From: Methanoregula sp. PtaB.Bin085 | Lineage (GTDB): Archaea > Halobacteriota > Methanomicrobia > Methanomicrobiales > Methanospirillaceae | NCBI RefSeq assembly: GCF_002067035.1 | Contig: NZ_MVQB01000027.1 | Coordinates: forward strand, 124,001 to 188,000 | Reading direction: 5' to 3' | DNA length: 64,000 nt | Shown: positions 19,282 to 28,035 of the stretch, piece after piece | How the letters are laid out: each line of letters starts with the position of its first letter | Numbering within the stretch: position 1 is the first letter of the stretch | Made by a program: the position numbers and the translations under genes | Notes under the pieces: model-generated | The model's database searches: none | Seen by the model: only the letters and a program-made list of their open reading frames with translations | What the model was told of the DNA's origin: nothing

Positions 19282-22200
19282 ATGTTTTCCATACTCTATG
19301 TTGACGATGAGCCCGGCCTGCTCGAAATTGGTAAACTGTTCCTCGAGCAAAGCGGGCAGTTTACCGTAGAAACGCTCACCTCTGCAACGGAGGCCCTCGA
19401 GATCCTCCGGAAAAAACGGTACGATGCCATCATCTCCGATTACCAGATGCCCGTTATGGACGGCATCGGCTTTTTAAAAAACGTCAGGGCTTCGGACAAG
19501 AATGTTCCGTTCATCATCTTCACCGGCCGCGGCCGCGAGGAGATTGTCATCCAGGCATTCAATGAAGGGGCGGATTTCTACCTCCAGAAAGGGGGAGAGC
19601 CGCTTTCGCAGTTTGCCGAGCTCGGGCACAAGATAACGAAGGCTATCCTCCAGAGGAGGGCCGAGGCAAGTATCCGGGACCATGAACGCCGCGAGGCAGA
19701 CATCATCAACTTTCTTCCCGACGCAACCTTTGCCATCGATACCCGGGGAGTCCTTATCGCATGGAACCGGGCCATGGAGAAGATGACCGGTGTCAGTGCG
19801 GACAGTGTGCTCGGGAAGGGAAATTATGAATACGCGCTCCCGTTCTACCACGAGCGCCGGCCCCTGCTGATCAATCTTGTCCTTGACGATGACCCGGCCA
19901 TTGCGGAAAAGTATCCCTTTGTAAAAAGGGAAGGAAAGACGCTCTTCTCAGAGATCACGATCCCGCACTTCAACGAGGGCAGGGGAGCGGCGCTCTGGTT
20001 CACGGCATCTCCCCTGTACGACAAGGACGGTGCGATTGTCGGGGCCATCGAATCGATCCGCGAGATCTCGGACTGGAAACGGGCAGAGCAGGCACTGAAC
20101 GAGAGCGAACGGAGGTTCCGCGATCTTGCGGACATGCTGCCGCTTGCCATCTACGAGACAGACGAAAAAGCAAACCTGACCTATGCAAACAGGATGGCTT
20201 TCGAGCTCTTCGGGTATACCCCGGAGATCCTCAGAACGGGGATGAACGTGATGGCCATGCTCGCACCGGAAGACCGCGATCGGGCACGGGCGCGGCTCGG
20301 CCGGATGATCAGCGACGGAAAAGTCCGGGAAGACAATATCGAATACCGTGCGCTCCGGAGGGACGGCAGCACGTTTCCCGTCTCCATCTACTCGTCTCCT
20401 GTCCTCCGGGACGGGAAAACTGCCGGTGTGCGGGGCATCATCATCGATATCACGGAGCGCAGGACCGCGACAGACAATCTCCATGCCAGCGAGGAGAAGT
20501 ACCGCACGGTCTTCGAAACAACAGGTACTGCGACGGTCCTTATCGAAGACGACGGTACAATCAGCCTCGCAAATTCCGAATTCGCGCGGCTGAGCGGATA
20601 CCCGAAGGGCGAGATCGAGAACCGGAAGAAATGGACAGAGTTTGTCGTAGAAGAAGATCTTGAACGGATGCTTGCCCAGCACCGGCTGAGACGGATAGAC
20701 CGGAAACACGCCCTTACGCATTACGAGTTCCGCTTCAGGTCGCGATCCGGTGAGATCCGGGACATCTACCTGACCATCGATGTCATTCCCGGCACGACGA
20801 AAAGTGTTGCATCGCTCCTGGACATCACGGAGCGGAAAAATGCTGAACGCAGCCTCGTTGCAGCAGACCAGGAGTACAAAAACCTGCTCGACCAGATCCA
20901 GGATGTCTATTACCGGAGCGACGCCGAAGGACGGCTGGTGAAGGTAAGCCGGTCCTGGGCAACCCTGCTCGGGTACGACGATGTCGGGGAATGTATCGGG
21001 AGGCGCATTGCGGAAGACTTCTATTTCACCCCCGGGGACCGCAAAGCATTCCTCGATGAGATCTACCGGAACGGGAAGGTCACCAGTTATGAAGTCATGC
21101 TCAAAAAGAAGGACGGAACCCCGGTCCTGGTAGCAACCAGCAGCCATCTGTATCGCGATGCTGCCGGGAACGTTGCCGGTGTTGAAGGTACGTTCAGGGA
21201 CATCACCAAACAGAAGCAGCAGGAGAACATCCTCCGTATCCAGCGTGATCTTGGCATGCGGCTCCAGGAGCTCAGGGACAGGGATGAGCTCCTGGATGCA
21301 TGCCTTGACGCGGCAATACGGATCTCGGAGATGGACGCGGGCGGTATCTATCTTGTTGACGAGGCAACCGGTTCCGTGGACCTTGCCCTCTCAAAAAATC
21401 TCGGGAAAGACTTTGTTGAATCCGTGTCCCGTTACGCACCAGGTTCAGCGAATGCTCAGATCGTTTTTTCCGGAAAGCCCCTGTACACAACGAACGCGCC
21501 GGAGGGTGTTCCTCATTCGGAAGTTCAGGATCAAGAGGGGCTCCGGGCCCTTGCTGTTGTCCCTGTCTTCTCCCGGGGCCGGATTGTCGGGTACCTGAAT
21601 ACCGCATCGCATACGCGTGACGATATCCCGCATGAATCGCGGATCGCCCTCGAGATGATCGCCACCCAGATCGGTTCAGCCATCGGCCGTGCAAAGGCCG
21701 ATGAAGCCCTGATCGCCAGCGAACAGCGGTACCGGAACATTGTTGAGGACCAGACAGAATTCATCTGTCGTTTCCGGCCGGACGGGACGCATGTCTTTGT
21801 CAACGATGCGTACTGCAGGTACTTCGGCCTTTCGCGGGAGGAGATCATCGGGCACCGCTTCCGGCCGGATATCCCGCCGGCAGACCGGCCTGCCGTCCGG
21901 CAGTTTTTTATGTCCCTGACACCCGAACACCCGGTCGATATCATCGTTCACCGGATCGCGATGCCGGATGGCAGTATCCGCTGGCAGCGCTGGAGCGACC
22001 GGGCCATATTCGATGATACCGGAAAACCGGTTGAGTACCAGTCGGTGGGCCGGGATATCACCGAGACAAAAGAGGCCGAGGCGGCTATGCTCGAGAGCGA
22101 GGCCCGGTACCGGAGCCTTTCGGAAGCATCGCAGGACCTGATCTTCGTTATCGACCGGAACGATCGTATCGTGTACGTAAACGGGAGTGCTGCAAACATG

Positions 22201-23517
22201 TTCGGCTGTACCGTGGATAAGATCCTTGGCAGAGAACGAAACACCCTGTTCCCGCCGGATGTTTCTGCCGGACAAAAGAAAGCAATCGACCGCGTCCTTG
22301 CAACCGGCAAAGGATTCCGCAGCATGGGGAAACTGAGCTTCAGGGGGCAGGAACGATGGTTCGACCATTCGCTGATGCCGATCTGTGATGCGTCGGGAGT
22401 GCCATTTCAGGTCGTTGGCATATCCCGCGATATCACGGAACTGAAAAATATCGAGGAAGCACTCCGCCAGAAGAGCGAGGATCTCGATTCCCGAAACCGG
22501 CTCATCAGCACGCTTCTCGATACGGTCCCGATCGGGATCTTCATGGTCGAGGCCCCGACGGGCAAACCGATCATTGCCAATTGCGAGGCCACACGGCTCC
22601 TCGGGCGCGGGATCCTGCCGGATGCAACTGAGCAGAACCTTGCCGAAGTGTACGAGGCTTACCGGGAGGGGACGTCGCAACGCTACCCGATGCATGAGAT
22701 GCCGATCGTCCGCGGCATGTATGGCGAAAACCGCCATATCGACGATATGATTGTAGTCCGTCCCGATGGTACGACCGTCCAGCTGGAGGTATTCGGAACA
22801 CCGCTCACCGACACCCGGGGCCAGGTCACGGCAAGTCTTGTCAGTTTCCTTGATATCACGGACCGGAAACGGGCAGAAAAGGTCATCCGGGAGGCCAACC
22901 GGAAGATCAACCTCCTGACCAGCATTACGCGGCACGACGTGGCAAACCAGATCACGGTCCTGCGGGGATATGCAAGGATAGCAATGATGAAAAAGCCCTC
23001 CCCCGAGATCACCGAAATCCTGCAGAAGATCGACGAGGCCATCTCTGCGATCGCGCACCAGATCGCGTTCACGAAGGCGTACCAGGAGCTTGGCGTGCAG
23101 GCCCCGGGCTGGCAGAGCATCCGCGACATCATTGCGAGGCAGAAATCCGACGGCATATCCCTCACGTGCACCTGCGATGCCGAGATCTATGCAGATCCCA
23201 TGCTCGAGCGGGTCTTCTTCAACCTCATCGACAACGCGGCCCGGCACGGCGGAAATGTGACAGCGATCACCGTCAGCTGCCGGCCTGCTTCCGACACCCT
23301 TACCATCATTGTCTCCGACAACGGGGTCGGAGTCCCCTCCGACCAGAAGGAGAGAATCTTTGACAAGGGATTCGGGAAGCACACGGGATACGGTCTCTTC
23401 CTTGCCCGCGAGATCCTCGCGATCACCGGTATCACCATTCACGAAACCGGTACACCGGGAAGGGGTGCGGTCTTCGAGATTACCGTTCCGAAGGGTACCT
23501 ACCGGCTGAAAGCATGA
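19282..23517 (+). CDS. Hybrid sensor kinase: REC, 7 PAS, GAF, histidine kinase
   Basis: About 1411 residues from the ATG at 19282 (MFSILYVDDE, matching the giant kinase); an in-frame ATG at 19264 is the alternative. Order: receiver 1-115 with D53 (SDYQMPVMDG); PAS1 (about 135-270), nearly identical in key stretches to PAS1 of the giant kinase; PAS2; PAS3; PAS4; GAF (about 650-810, with GGIYLVDEATG); PAS5-7 (about 815-1205); phosphoacceptor helix SSITRHD-like TSITRHDVANQ (His1218); ATPase with NLIDNAARHGG, DNGVGVP and GYGLFLAREILAITG. Soluble. PAS3 and PAS4 correspond to PAS4 and PAS3 of the giant kinase, in swapped order. Signals and partner unknown. The ribosome site is weak. Confidence 0.93.
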   Translation: MFSILYVDDEPGLLEIGKLFLEQSGQFTVETLTSATEALEILRKKRYDAIISDYQMPVMDGIGFLKNVRASDKNVPFIIFTGRGREEIVIQAFNEGADFYLQKGGEPLSQFAELGHKITKAILQRRAEASIRDHERREADIINFLPDATFAIDTRGVLIAWNRAMEKMTGVSADSVLGKGNYEYALPFYHERRPLLINLVLDDDPAIAEKYPFVKREGKTLFSEITIPHFNEGRGAALWFTASPLYDKDGAIVGAIESIREISDWKRAEQALNESERRFRDLADMLPLAIYETDEKANLTYANRMAFELFGYTPEILRTGMNVMAMLAPEDRDRARARLGRMISDGKVREDNIEYRALRRDGSTFPVSIYSSPVLRDGKTAGVRGIIIDITERRTATDNLHASEEKYRTVFETTGTATVLIEDDGTISLANSEFARLSGYPKGEIENRKKWTEFVVEEDLERMLAQHRLRRIDRKHALTHYEFRFRSRSGEIRDIYLTIDVIPGTTKSVASLLDITERKNAERSLVAADQEYKNLLDQIQDVYYRSDAEGRLVKVSRSWATLLGYDDVGECIGRRIAEDFYFTPGDRKAFLDEIYRNGKVTSYEVMLKKKDGTPVLVATSSHLYRDAAGNVAGVEGTFRDITKQKQQENILRIQRDLGMRLQELRDRDELLDACLDAAIRISEMDAGGIYLVDEATGSVDLALSKNLGKDFVESVSRYAPGSANAQIVFSGKPLYTTNAPEGVPHSEVQDQEGLRALAVVPVFSRGRIVGYLNTASHTRDDIPHESRIALEMIATQIGSAIGRAKADEALIASEQRYRNIVEDQTEFICRFRPDGTHVFVNDAYCRYFGLSREEIIGHRFRPDIPPADRPAVRQFFMSLTPEHPVDIIVHRIAMPDGSIRWQRWSDRAIFDDTGKPVEYQSVGRDITETKEAEAAMLESEARYRSLSEASQDLIFVIDRNDRIVYVNGSAANMFGCTVDKILGRERNTLFPPDVSAGQKKAIDRVLATGKGFRSMGKLSFRGQERWFDHSLMPICDASGVPFQVVGISRDITELKNIEEALRQKSEDLDSRNRLISTLLDTVPIGIFMVEAPTGKPIIANCEATRLLGRGILPDATEQNLAEVYEAYREGTSQRYPMHEMPIVRGMYGENRHIDDMIVVRPDGTTVQLEVFGTPLTDTRGQVTASLVSFLDITDRKRAEKVIREANRKINLLTSITRHDVANQITVLRGYARIAMMKKPSPEITEILQKIDEAISAIAHQIAFTKAYQELGVQAPGWQSIRDIIARQKSDGISLTCTCDAEIYADPMLERVFFNLIDNAARHGGNVTAITVSCRPASDTLTIIVSDNGVGVPSDQKERIFDKGFGKHTGYGLFLAREILAITGITIHETGTPGRGAVFEITVPKGTYRLKA

Positions 23518-23587
23518 TCCGTCAGGGTATCCAGGTGACGATTCCTGAGAGAGAGGGTAGTACAGACACTGGTTCCCGCCCTGTTCA

Positions 23588-24253
23588 TCATATCCAGCCC
23601 AGCCGGACCCACCGTTTGTAATCGTCGGTCCGGAGGTCCTGGTTTTCTGCAACAATTTCCCGGAAAAAATCGCGGTTTCCCCGGATCTCCTCTTCCTGCT
23701 GAGGGTCAGAAAAACCGTGCGTGATCGCGTCGGCAAGCTTCCGGCCGAGCGCACGGGCCCGGGGTTCCTCTGCATCAACAGCCGCCGCCTCCCCTCCCGT
23801 GGCAACGCTGATCCCGCCCACGGAAACAACGGCAAGATAATTGAGTACGTGATTCTGGTACGCCACCACCTCATCGCCGCCGGACATGTGCGTTGTCGCA
23901 ACCGAACAGCCGTATTTGCCGGCAAGCAGCTGGTAGTGGATCGCGTCTGCGAGCCGATCGAAAAAGACCTTCATCTGGCCGGAGACATTGTCGATGTACA
24001 CGGGTGATGCAAACACGATTCCGTCAGCAGTCTTCATGCGATCGACAAGTCCCGCAACATCGTCGTCGTTGATACAGATGCCGTTCAGCGAACAGGCATC
24101 GCAGGCAGTGCAGGGAACCACCCGGAGATCGCAGAGATCGATGATCTCGGTCTCAGCCCCGGCTTCCGCTGCCCCGTCAAGGACATACTGAACGAGCCTT
24201 CGCGTGGTGCTCTGCACTGTCCGGGGGCTCCCGTGGATTGCAAGAATTTTCAT
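23588..24253 (-). CDS. Iron-sulfur flavoprotein (Isf-like), NADPH-dependent FMN reductase fold
   Basis: A 221-residue flavodoxin-like protein: MKILAIHGSPR is the FMN phosphate loop and FASPVYIDNVSGQMK the second FMN contact. Between them lies C48-x2-C51-x2-C54-x5-C60, the compact cysteine motif of Isf proteins, which bind a 4Fe-4S cluster. Isf proteins in methanogens take electrons from ferredoxin and help reduce O2 or H2O2. It is convergent with the kinase gene upstream and may complement rubrerythrin (inference). Confidence 0.9.
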   Translation of the reverse strand: MKILAIHGSPRTVQSTTRRLVQYVLDGAAEAGAETEIIDLCDLRVVPCTACDACSLNGICINDDDVAGLVDRMKTADGIVFASPVYIDNVSGQMKVFFDRLADAIHYQLLAGKYGCSVATTHMSGGDEVVAYQNHVLNYLAVVSVGGISVATGGEAAAVDAEEPRARALGRKLADAITHGFSDPQQEEEIRGNRDFFREIVAENQDLRTDDYKRWVRLGWI

Positions 24254-24359
24254 GGCATCTGTCGCTCCTGCTCAGAACATGGGTCGGCGGAGGATATTAT
24301 GATGCGCGGAAAGAGGGGGCCTCATGAGAGAGAAAGGGGCTGGCAGCGCAAAAAACCGA

Positions 24360-24641
24360 TTATCTGCCTGCCATAACTTCAAGCTTGTCGCCGATGAATG
24401 AGCCGATGATGAAGATGACGAGGAAAAGGAAGATCTCGATGAAGATCCCGGGTATCCCCAGGATGCTGAAGTCAAAACTGATCCCCCCGGGATAGAGATA
24501 GTCCGCTGCCAGAACGAAGATAATCCCGAGGCCCAGGCCGACCACGACCCCGTTTTTCAGGAGCAGGTAGTAGTCTTCCTTTCCCTTGTGCAGAAAGCCA
24601 AAAACAATGCCCAGTACCAGGTTCAGAAGTTCAAGGATCAT
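24360..24641 (-). CDS. Small membrane protein, two or three TM segments
   Basis: A 93-residue hydrophobic protein beginning MILELLNLVLGIVFGFLHKGKEDYY. Hydrophobic segments span about residues 4-16, 27-45 and 60-83, with a short polar tail ending MAGR. The start at 24641 is preferred over one 14 codons upstream because GGAAGA lies just upstream and the N-terminus then starts in the first helix. Family not recognised; similar small membrane proteins are common in Methanomicrobiales. Confidence 0.65.
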   Translation of the reverse strand: MILELLNLVLGIVFGFLHKGKEDYYLLLKNGVVVGLGLGIIFVLAADYLYPGGISFDFSILGIPGIFIEIFLFLVIFIIGSFIGDKLEVMAGR

Positions 24642-25033
24642 GGCAGTTCTTCCGGTTACGGCAGTATTGCCTCGGTTCTGCAAAAAGGTTTATGGAAAAA
24701 ACTTCCCGCATTCGCAAGTGAAGATAGTGCCGGAAATGATATTCATCCCGTCAGAACAACCGGCAGGGCTTCTGCCGGTTTCATCAGAGGGGTCTGCGAT
24801 TACAGGTGTCTTCGCATCAGAATCGGATAGCACTGTCCGGATGAACGCAGGTTCACAGAACCCCAAGGGCCGGCCCTGATCAGGTCGCGCTCTGCACGAC
24901 CGGATCGTAACGGGAGGGTTTTTTCTGTAAGGTTTAGCGCAGTTTTCGGGATCGGTAAAGCGTATGATTGGTTTGTTTTCTCTGGGGACAACGTCTGCGG
25001 GGTAATCCATAACCAGAAAAAAGGGCCGTCACA
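24642..25033. other. Noncoding stretch with one hairpin
   Basis: About 390 nt without a convincing gene between a small membrane protein and a pilin-like gene, both on the minus strand. ORFs of up to 106 codons here lack ribosome sites and family features. It contains a strong stem-loop at 24758-24780. Confidence 0.5.
24758..24780. terminator. Perfect 9-bp stem-loop
   Basis: AACCGGCAG and CTGCCGGTT flank a five-base loop. It lies downstream of the pilin-like gene (minus strand) and could end or stabilise its transcript. No T-run follows on the minus strand, so terminator function is uncertain. Confidence 0.35.
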
Positions 25034-25819
25034 TCAGCACCAGCTCCTGGAACGTGCGTAGTCATCGCACGGGCAATGACCGCTGACATATTGTCCACGC
25101 GGTGCCCCCGGCGTACATGTTGGAACGGCCGTCACCGAGGTCGTTGTGGTCGTTACAGTAGCTGACGTTATGGTTGTCGTTGCTGTTGTCGAGGAGGTAG
25201 GGGTTGTTGATGTCGTTGATGCTGTTGATGTGGTAATGGTTGTCGACGCTGTTGACGTCGTCGTGGGAGAGGTTGTTGCCGTTGTTGTTGCTCTTGTAGT
25301 TGCCGTCGGCGTTGGCGTTACAGTCGCTGTCAAGGACCCTGTCCCTGCCACGACATCCTCCTTTGCAATCAGCACACCCGATTTTGTATCGATGAACCTG
25401 ACCGTGATCTTTCCCGGAGGCAGGGAAGAGAAGGATGCACCGGAGAGATTGGGAGTAACCATGAACCCGGATCCCGTGTAATAGAGAACGATCCAGTCAC
25501 CCGGCCTGAATGCCGTGAGTGCTGGGGCAGGAACCGCTTTGAATGACCCGGCCTGCGTATCGACCTGCAGCTCGGCCGTATATTCGCCCGATGGTGCAGC
25601 GTTGAAATATACCGGGTCCCCGGCGCGGTGAAAGATCGCGATGACCGGCTTATCCGATGCATTCACGATATTGAACTGGGGTACGAGATATGCCGACTTT
25701 GGGGTGAGGGGAATGACACCGGTTACCAGCATCACGGTGATGACCGCAAGCACGATGCCAAGAGCAATAATCAACGTTTCATCCACCACTTCACTGGCCC
25801 CGCTTTCATTCCCCTTCAT
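25034..25819 (-). CDS. Archaeal pilin-like surface protein with Thr-rich stalk
   Basis: A 261-residue protein. The N-terminus (GASEVVDETLIIALGIVLAVITVMLVTGV, split here by residues 8-36) is a short polar leader followed by one long helix, as in archaeal type IV pilins and DUF1628 proteins. Residues about 45-165 form a beta-rich globular part. Residues about 167-235 are almost only Thr, Ser, Ala and Pro, a likely glycosylated stalk. The last 27 residues carry four cysteines, including CPCDDY. Probably exported and membrane- or pilus-attached. An AGGGTG site precedes the ATG. No pilus assembly genes are nearby. Confidence 0.8.
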   Translation of the reverse strand: MKGNESGASEVVDETLIIALGIVLAVITVMLVTGVIPLTPKSAYLVPQFNIVNASDKPVIAIFHRAGDPVYFNAAPSGEYTAELQVDTQAGSFKAVPAPALTAFRPGDWIVLYYTGSGFMVTPNLSGASFSSLPPGKITVRFIDTKSGVLIAKEDVVAGTGSLTATVTPTPTATTRATTTATTSPTTTSTASTTITTSTASTTSTTPTSSTTATTTITSATVTTTTTSVTAVPTCTPGAPRGQYVSGHCPCDDYARSRSWC

Positions 25820-25919
25820 CCGAACACCCTGATGATGCTTCCGCGGTAGTCAGATAAAAAGGTTGAGGGTCGTCCCGACCCGCGGTCAGTCCCTGCGGGA
25901 AGCGCAGTCCGGGCCGGTA

Positions 25920-26270
25920 TTACGGCAGCGTGACAAAGAGCTGTCGCCAGACCTTCTTCCCGAGCACCCGGGTCCGGTGGCCCTGCCCGGTCAGGTCTTC
26001 GGCCAGCAGGACATCGCCTTTTTTAAAGGTCCGCTTCTCCCCGCTCCCTGCCTCGATCTCGGCTTCACCATCGATAACCACCACATATTCCCGGCAGACA
26101 ACGGTATGCCACGGGTAAACGTATCCCGGCGGGTTTTCCCGGAAGAATACGGCCTTGGCCGGTTCGGGAATGGTGAAGAAACCGAATGCCTCGCGGGGCT
26201 CGAACGGTATCTCGATGTCCTCGAAATGGGAGCGGTCGTCCGATCCGGTGAAGAGCCGGGTAATCTTCAT
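25920..26270 (-). CDS. Cupin-domain protein
   Basis: A 116-residue single-domain cupin. A beta-barrel pattern is visible with PWHTVVCREYVVVIDGEAEIEAG and a second motif GDVLLAEDLTGQGHRTRV. Only some of the usual metal-binding His/Glu residues are apparent (H55-like, E, H in GQGH), so it may or may not bind metal. GGAGAAA lies 4-10 nt before the ATG. Substrate unknown; it lies between a pilin-like gene and a C39-type peptidase gene on the same strand. Confidence 0.8.
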   Translation of the reverse strand: MKITRLFTGSDDRSHFEDIEIPFEPREAFGFFTIPEPAKAVFFRENPPGYVYPWHTVVCREYVVVIDGEAEIEAGSGEKRTFKKGDVLLAEDLTGQGHRTRVLGKKVWRQLFVTLP

Positions 26271-26323
26271 GCGTTTCTCCTGATCCGATCATCCGCTCCG
26301 GAAAGGAAAAACAGTTGCATTGC

Positions 26324-27079
26324 TCAGCCCGGCAGGCCCGGGCTTTCCGGCGCTGCCACAACCCACACCCGGTCCCTCATGCCCTCCGGGAAGTAGTGCG
26401 CATCGAACCACATCGCATCGAACCTCCCGTAGTTGAAGGAGGTGATGCCATCCACACGGTCGTCGTGGCAGTCCACGGAATCAGCAAAGATGATCACATC
26501 GTCCCAGACCGTTTCCGTCCCCCGGGTATCATAACCGGTCACAACAACCCAGTGGCCGCCCCAGTCCATCCATTCCACCATGGTGGGAATGCCGTTTTTC
26601 AGATTTTTGAGGAGCATCGCACGGGTACCACCTGTGCCCCACGTGGCATTCATGCCCTGCCTTTTAAGCCACGCTGCAATCTGTTCCGGGTTGAGGCCGG
26701 TCTTTTCCGAAACACCGGGATATATTTCACGGGCGATCCGGATCTCATCGGCATCTGTATTGTTCACCGGCATGTCGTAATACGACATCACGGTCATTGC
26801 TGCCACAGCCCCGCAGGAGTAGTTCGTGACCTGCTGCCGGAGGCTTTTCAGCGGGATGACGGTGAGATTGTCATCGGATTTCAGGCTGGAAACATTGATG
26901 CCGGTATAATACCGGGGCGGGGGGAGAGGCGGAGGATCGAGTGCGTACTTCACGCTGCCAGCCTCAGTGCCGGAACTGACGGTTGTAACAAATGCCGGGC
27001 TTGTGAAAAGGATGGCCGCGGCAAGGACAATGAGTATACCGAATATCGCAACGATGATGAAGAGGTAGAGCGCTCGCAT
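26324..27079 (-). CDS. Membrane-anchored C39-like cysteine peptidase
   Basis: A 251-residue protein with an N-terminal signal anchor (about residues 4-27) and a short Pro-rich linker, then a papain-like C39_2 domain. The catalytic Cys is C89 in QQVTNYSCGAVAAMTV (Gln83 or Gln82 as oxyanion residue), and His176 lies in WGGHWVVVTGYD, with a following Asp. The domain faces outside. C39 peptidases can process double-glycine leaders, but no ABC transporter or leader peptide is adjacent, so a surface role is only inferred. Confidence 0.82.
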   Translation of the reverse strand: MRALYLFIIVAIFGILIVLAAAILFTSPAFVTTVSSGTEAGSVKYALDPPPLPPPRYYTGINVSSLKSDDNLTVIPLKSLRQQVTNYSCGAVAAMTVMSYYDMPVNNTDADEIRIAREIYPGVSEKTGLNPEQIAAWLKRQGMNATWGTGGTRAMLLKNLKNGIPTMVEWMDWGGHWVVVTGYDTRGTETVWDDVIIFADSVDCHDDRVDGITSFNYGRFDAMWFDAHYFPEGMRDRVWVVAAPESPGLPG

Positions 27080-27158
27080 GGACAGCCGCCTTTATCTGCA
27101 TGTTGGTTTTTTCGGGTATTCAAGTACTGCCGCATATCCGGAGAAAGAAGATGAAAAA

Positions 27159-27488
27159 TCACATCCGGTACCCGCTCAGGGCAAGCCAGGCAAGCCCCAG
27201 CAGGATGATGACAGCAGCTGCGATCATGATCTTCAGGTACGGGAAGCCTTCCTCCGTCCGTTTCTCCGCCCGTTTCCGGGTCACGGGGGCAGTCCCGCCG
27301 GTTGGCGTAATCCCGCCACCTTTACTATAGCTCATCCCGGCTGCAGGCCGGGGTTTGGCATTCCAGCGTGCGAGGCCCGCACACTCGTGGTTGGGGGGGA
27401 GCCGGCAGCCGGCGCAGTATTTCCCCCCGCAGTACTGGCAGGTGAACGGGAGCAGAACCTCGCTTTTGCACTTGTCACAGTGTGCCAT
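27159..27488 (-). CDS. AN1-type zinc finger protein with C-terminal TM anchor
   Basis: A 109-residue protein from the ATG at 27488. Residues 4-36 carry C4, C7, C17, C20, C25, C28, H34 and C36, the spacing of an AN1-type zinc finger. A basic linker follows and a single hydrophobic helix at about residues 87-105, placing the finger at the cytoplasmic membrane face. Similar small proteins are common in methanogens; role unknown. It is divergent from the MazF-like gene with 86 nt between. Confidence 0.8.
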   Translation of the reverse strand: MAHCDKCKSEVLLPFTCQYCGGKYCAGCRLPPNHECAGLARWNAKPRPAAGMSYSKGGGITPTGGTAPVTRKRAEKRTEEGFPYLKIMIAAAVIILLGLAWLALSGYRM

Positions 27489-27540
27489 CGTACGTGCTTT
27501 GACCGGGCTGCAGATAATAATACAGTGCCGGACAACCATA

Positions 27541-27550
27541 CATATTATCC
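27541..27550 (+). promoter_or_regulatory. TATA-like box upstream of MazF-like gene
   Basis: CATATTATCC centred about 28 nt upstream of the GTG at 27575. With archaeal spacing, transcription would start near the GTG, which fits the absence of a ribosome site and suggests a leaderless mRNA. Confidence 0.45.
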
Positions 27551-27574
27551 CGAATCATACCTGATCTGTACATC

Positions 27575-27955
27575 GTGGAACAGTACAGCAGGGGTGATGT
27601 CCTCCTCGCATCGGTTGCGCTTGACGACCGGGCACCTCCCAAGGTCCGGCCGGTCGTGGTAATCGGGACAGATGTGCCGGGTCGGATCCTCATCTGCCCG
27701 GTCAGCAGCAGGCCTCCCTTCGATGCGCCCTGCCTGCCGCTGGCCCTTGACGACTTTGCAGCCGGAGGTCTGGAAATGTTCGGCGAGAGCTATGTCATGA
27801 CGTCACGGGTTCTCACCATCAGGAATGCGGCCGTGGCAGGAAAGAAAGGCCGGCTTTCTCCTGAATCGCTCGCTGAGATTTCTGCACATGTGCCGGTTGT
27901 TTCCCCGGCAGGTTCGCAGCCGGGGCAGAAAAGGCCCGGCCGGCAGACCCGCTGA
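27575..27955 (+). CDS. MazF/PemK-like protein
   Basis: A 126-residue protein starting with GTG. Residues 5-60 match the MazF/PemK fold: YSRGDVLLASV, then KVRPVVVIGTD and ILICPVSSRP. MazF-family toxins are sequence-specific endoribonucleases, usually beside an antitoxin gene. No short antitoxin-like ORF directly precedes or follows it here; the neighbours are an AN1 finger gene (divergent) and the mptG fusion. It may therefore be an orphan, or a non-toxic relative of the type often seen in methanogens. The C-terminus is Pro/Gly/Arg-rich. Confidence 0.75.
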   Translation: MEQYSRGDVLLASVALDDRAPPKVRPVVVIGTDVPGRILICPVSSRPPFDAPCLPLALDDFAAGGLEMFGESYVMTSRVLTIRNAAVAGKKGRLSPESLAEISAHVPVVSPAGSQPGQKRPGRQTR

Positions 27956-28035
27956 TCGTCTTCCTTTCCCTCCTTCCGGAGCATGGTGATCCCTGCATCA
28001 GCAGCCTTATCGTCCGGCACGATAACGATGACTGG

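Noticed and set aside
24690-25010. Minus-strand ORF of 106 codons
   Set aside because: No ribosome site, no conserved-looking segment, and its residues look random; the stretch is better read as noncoding.
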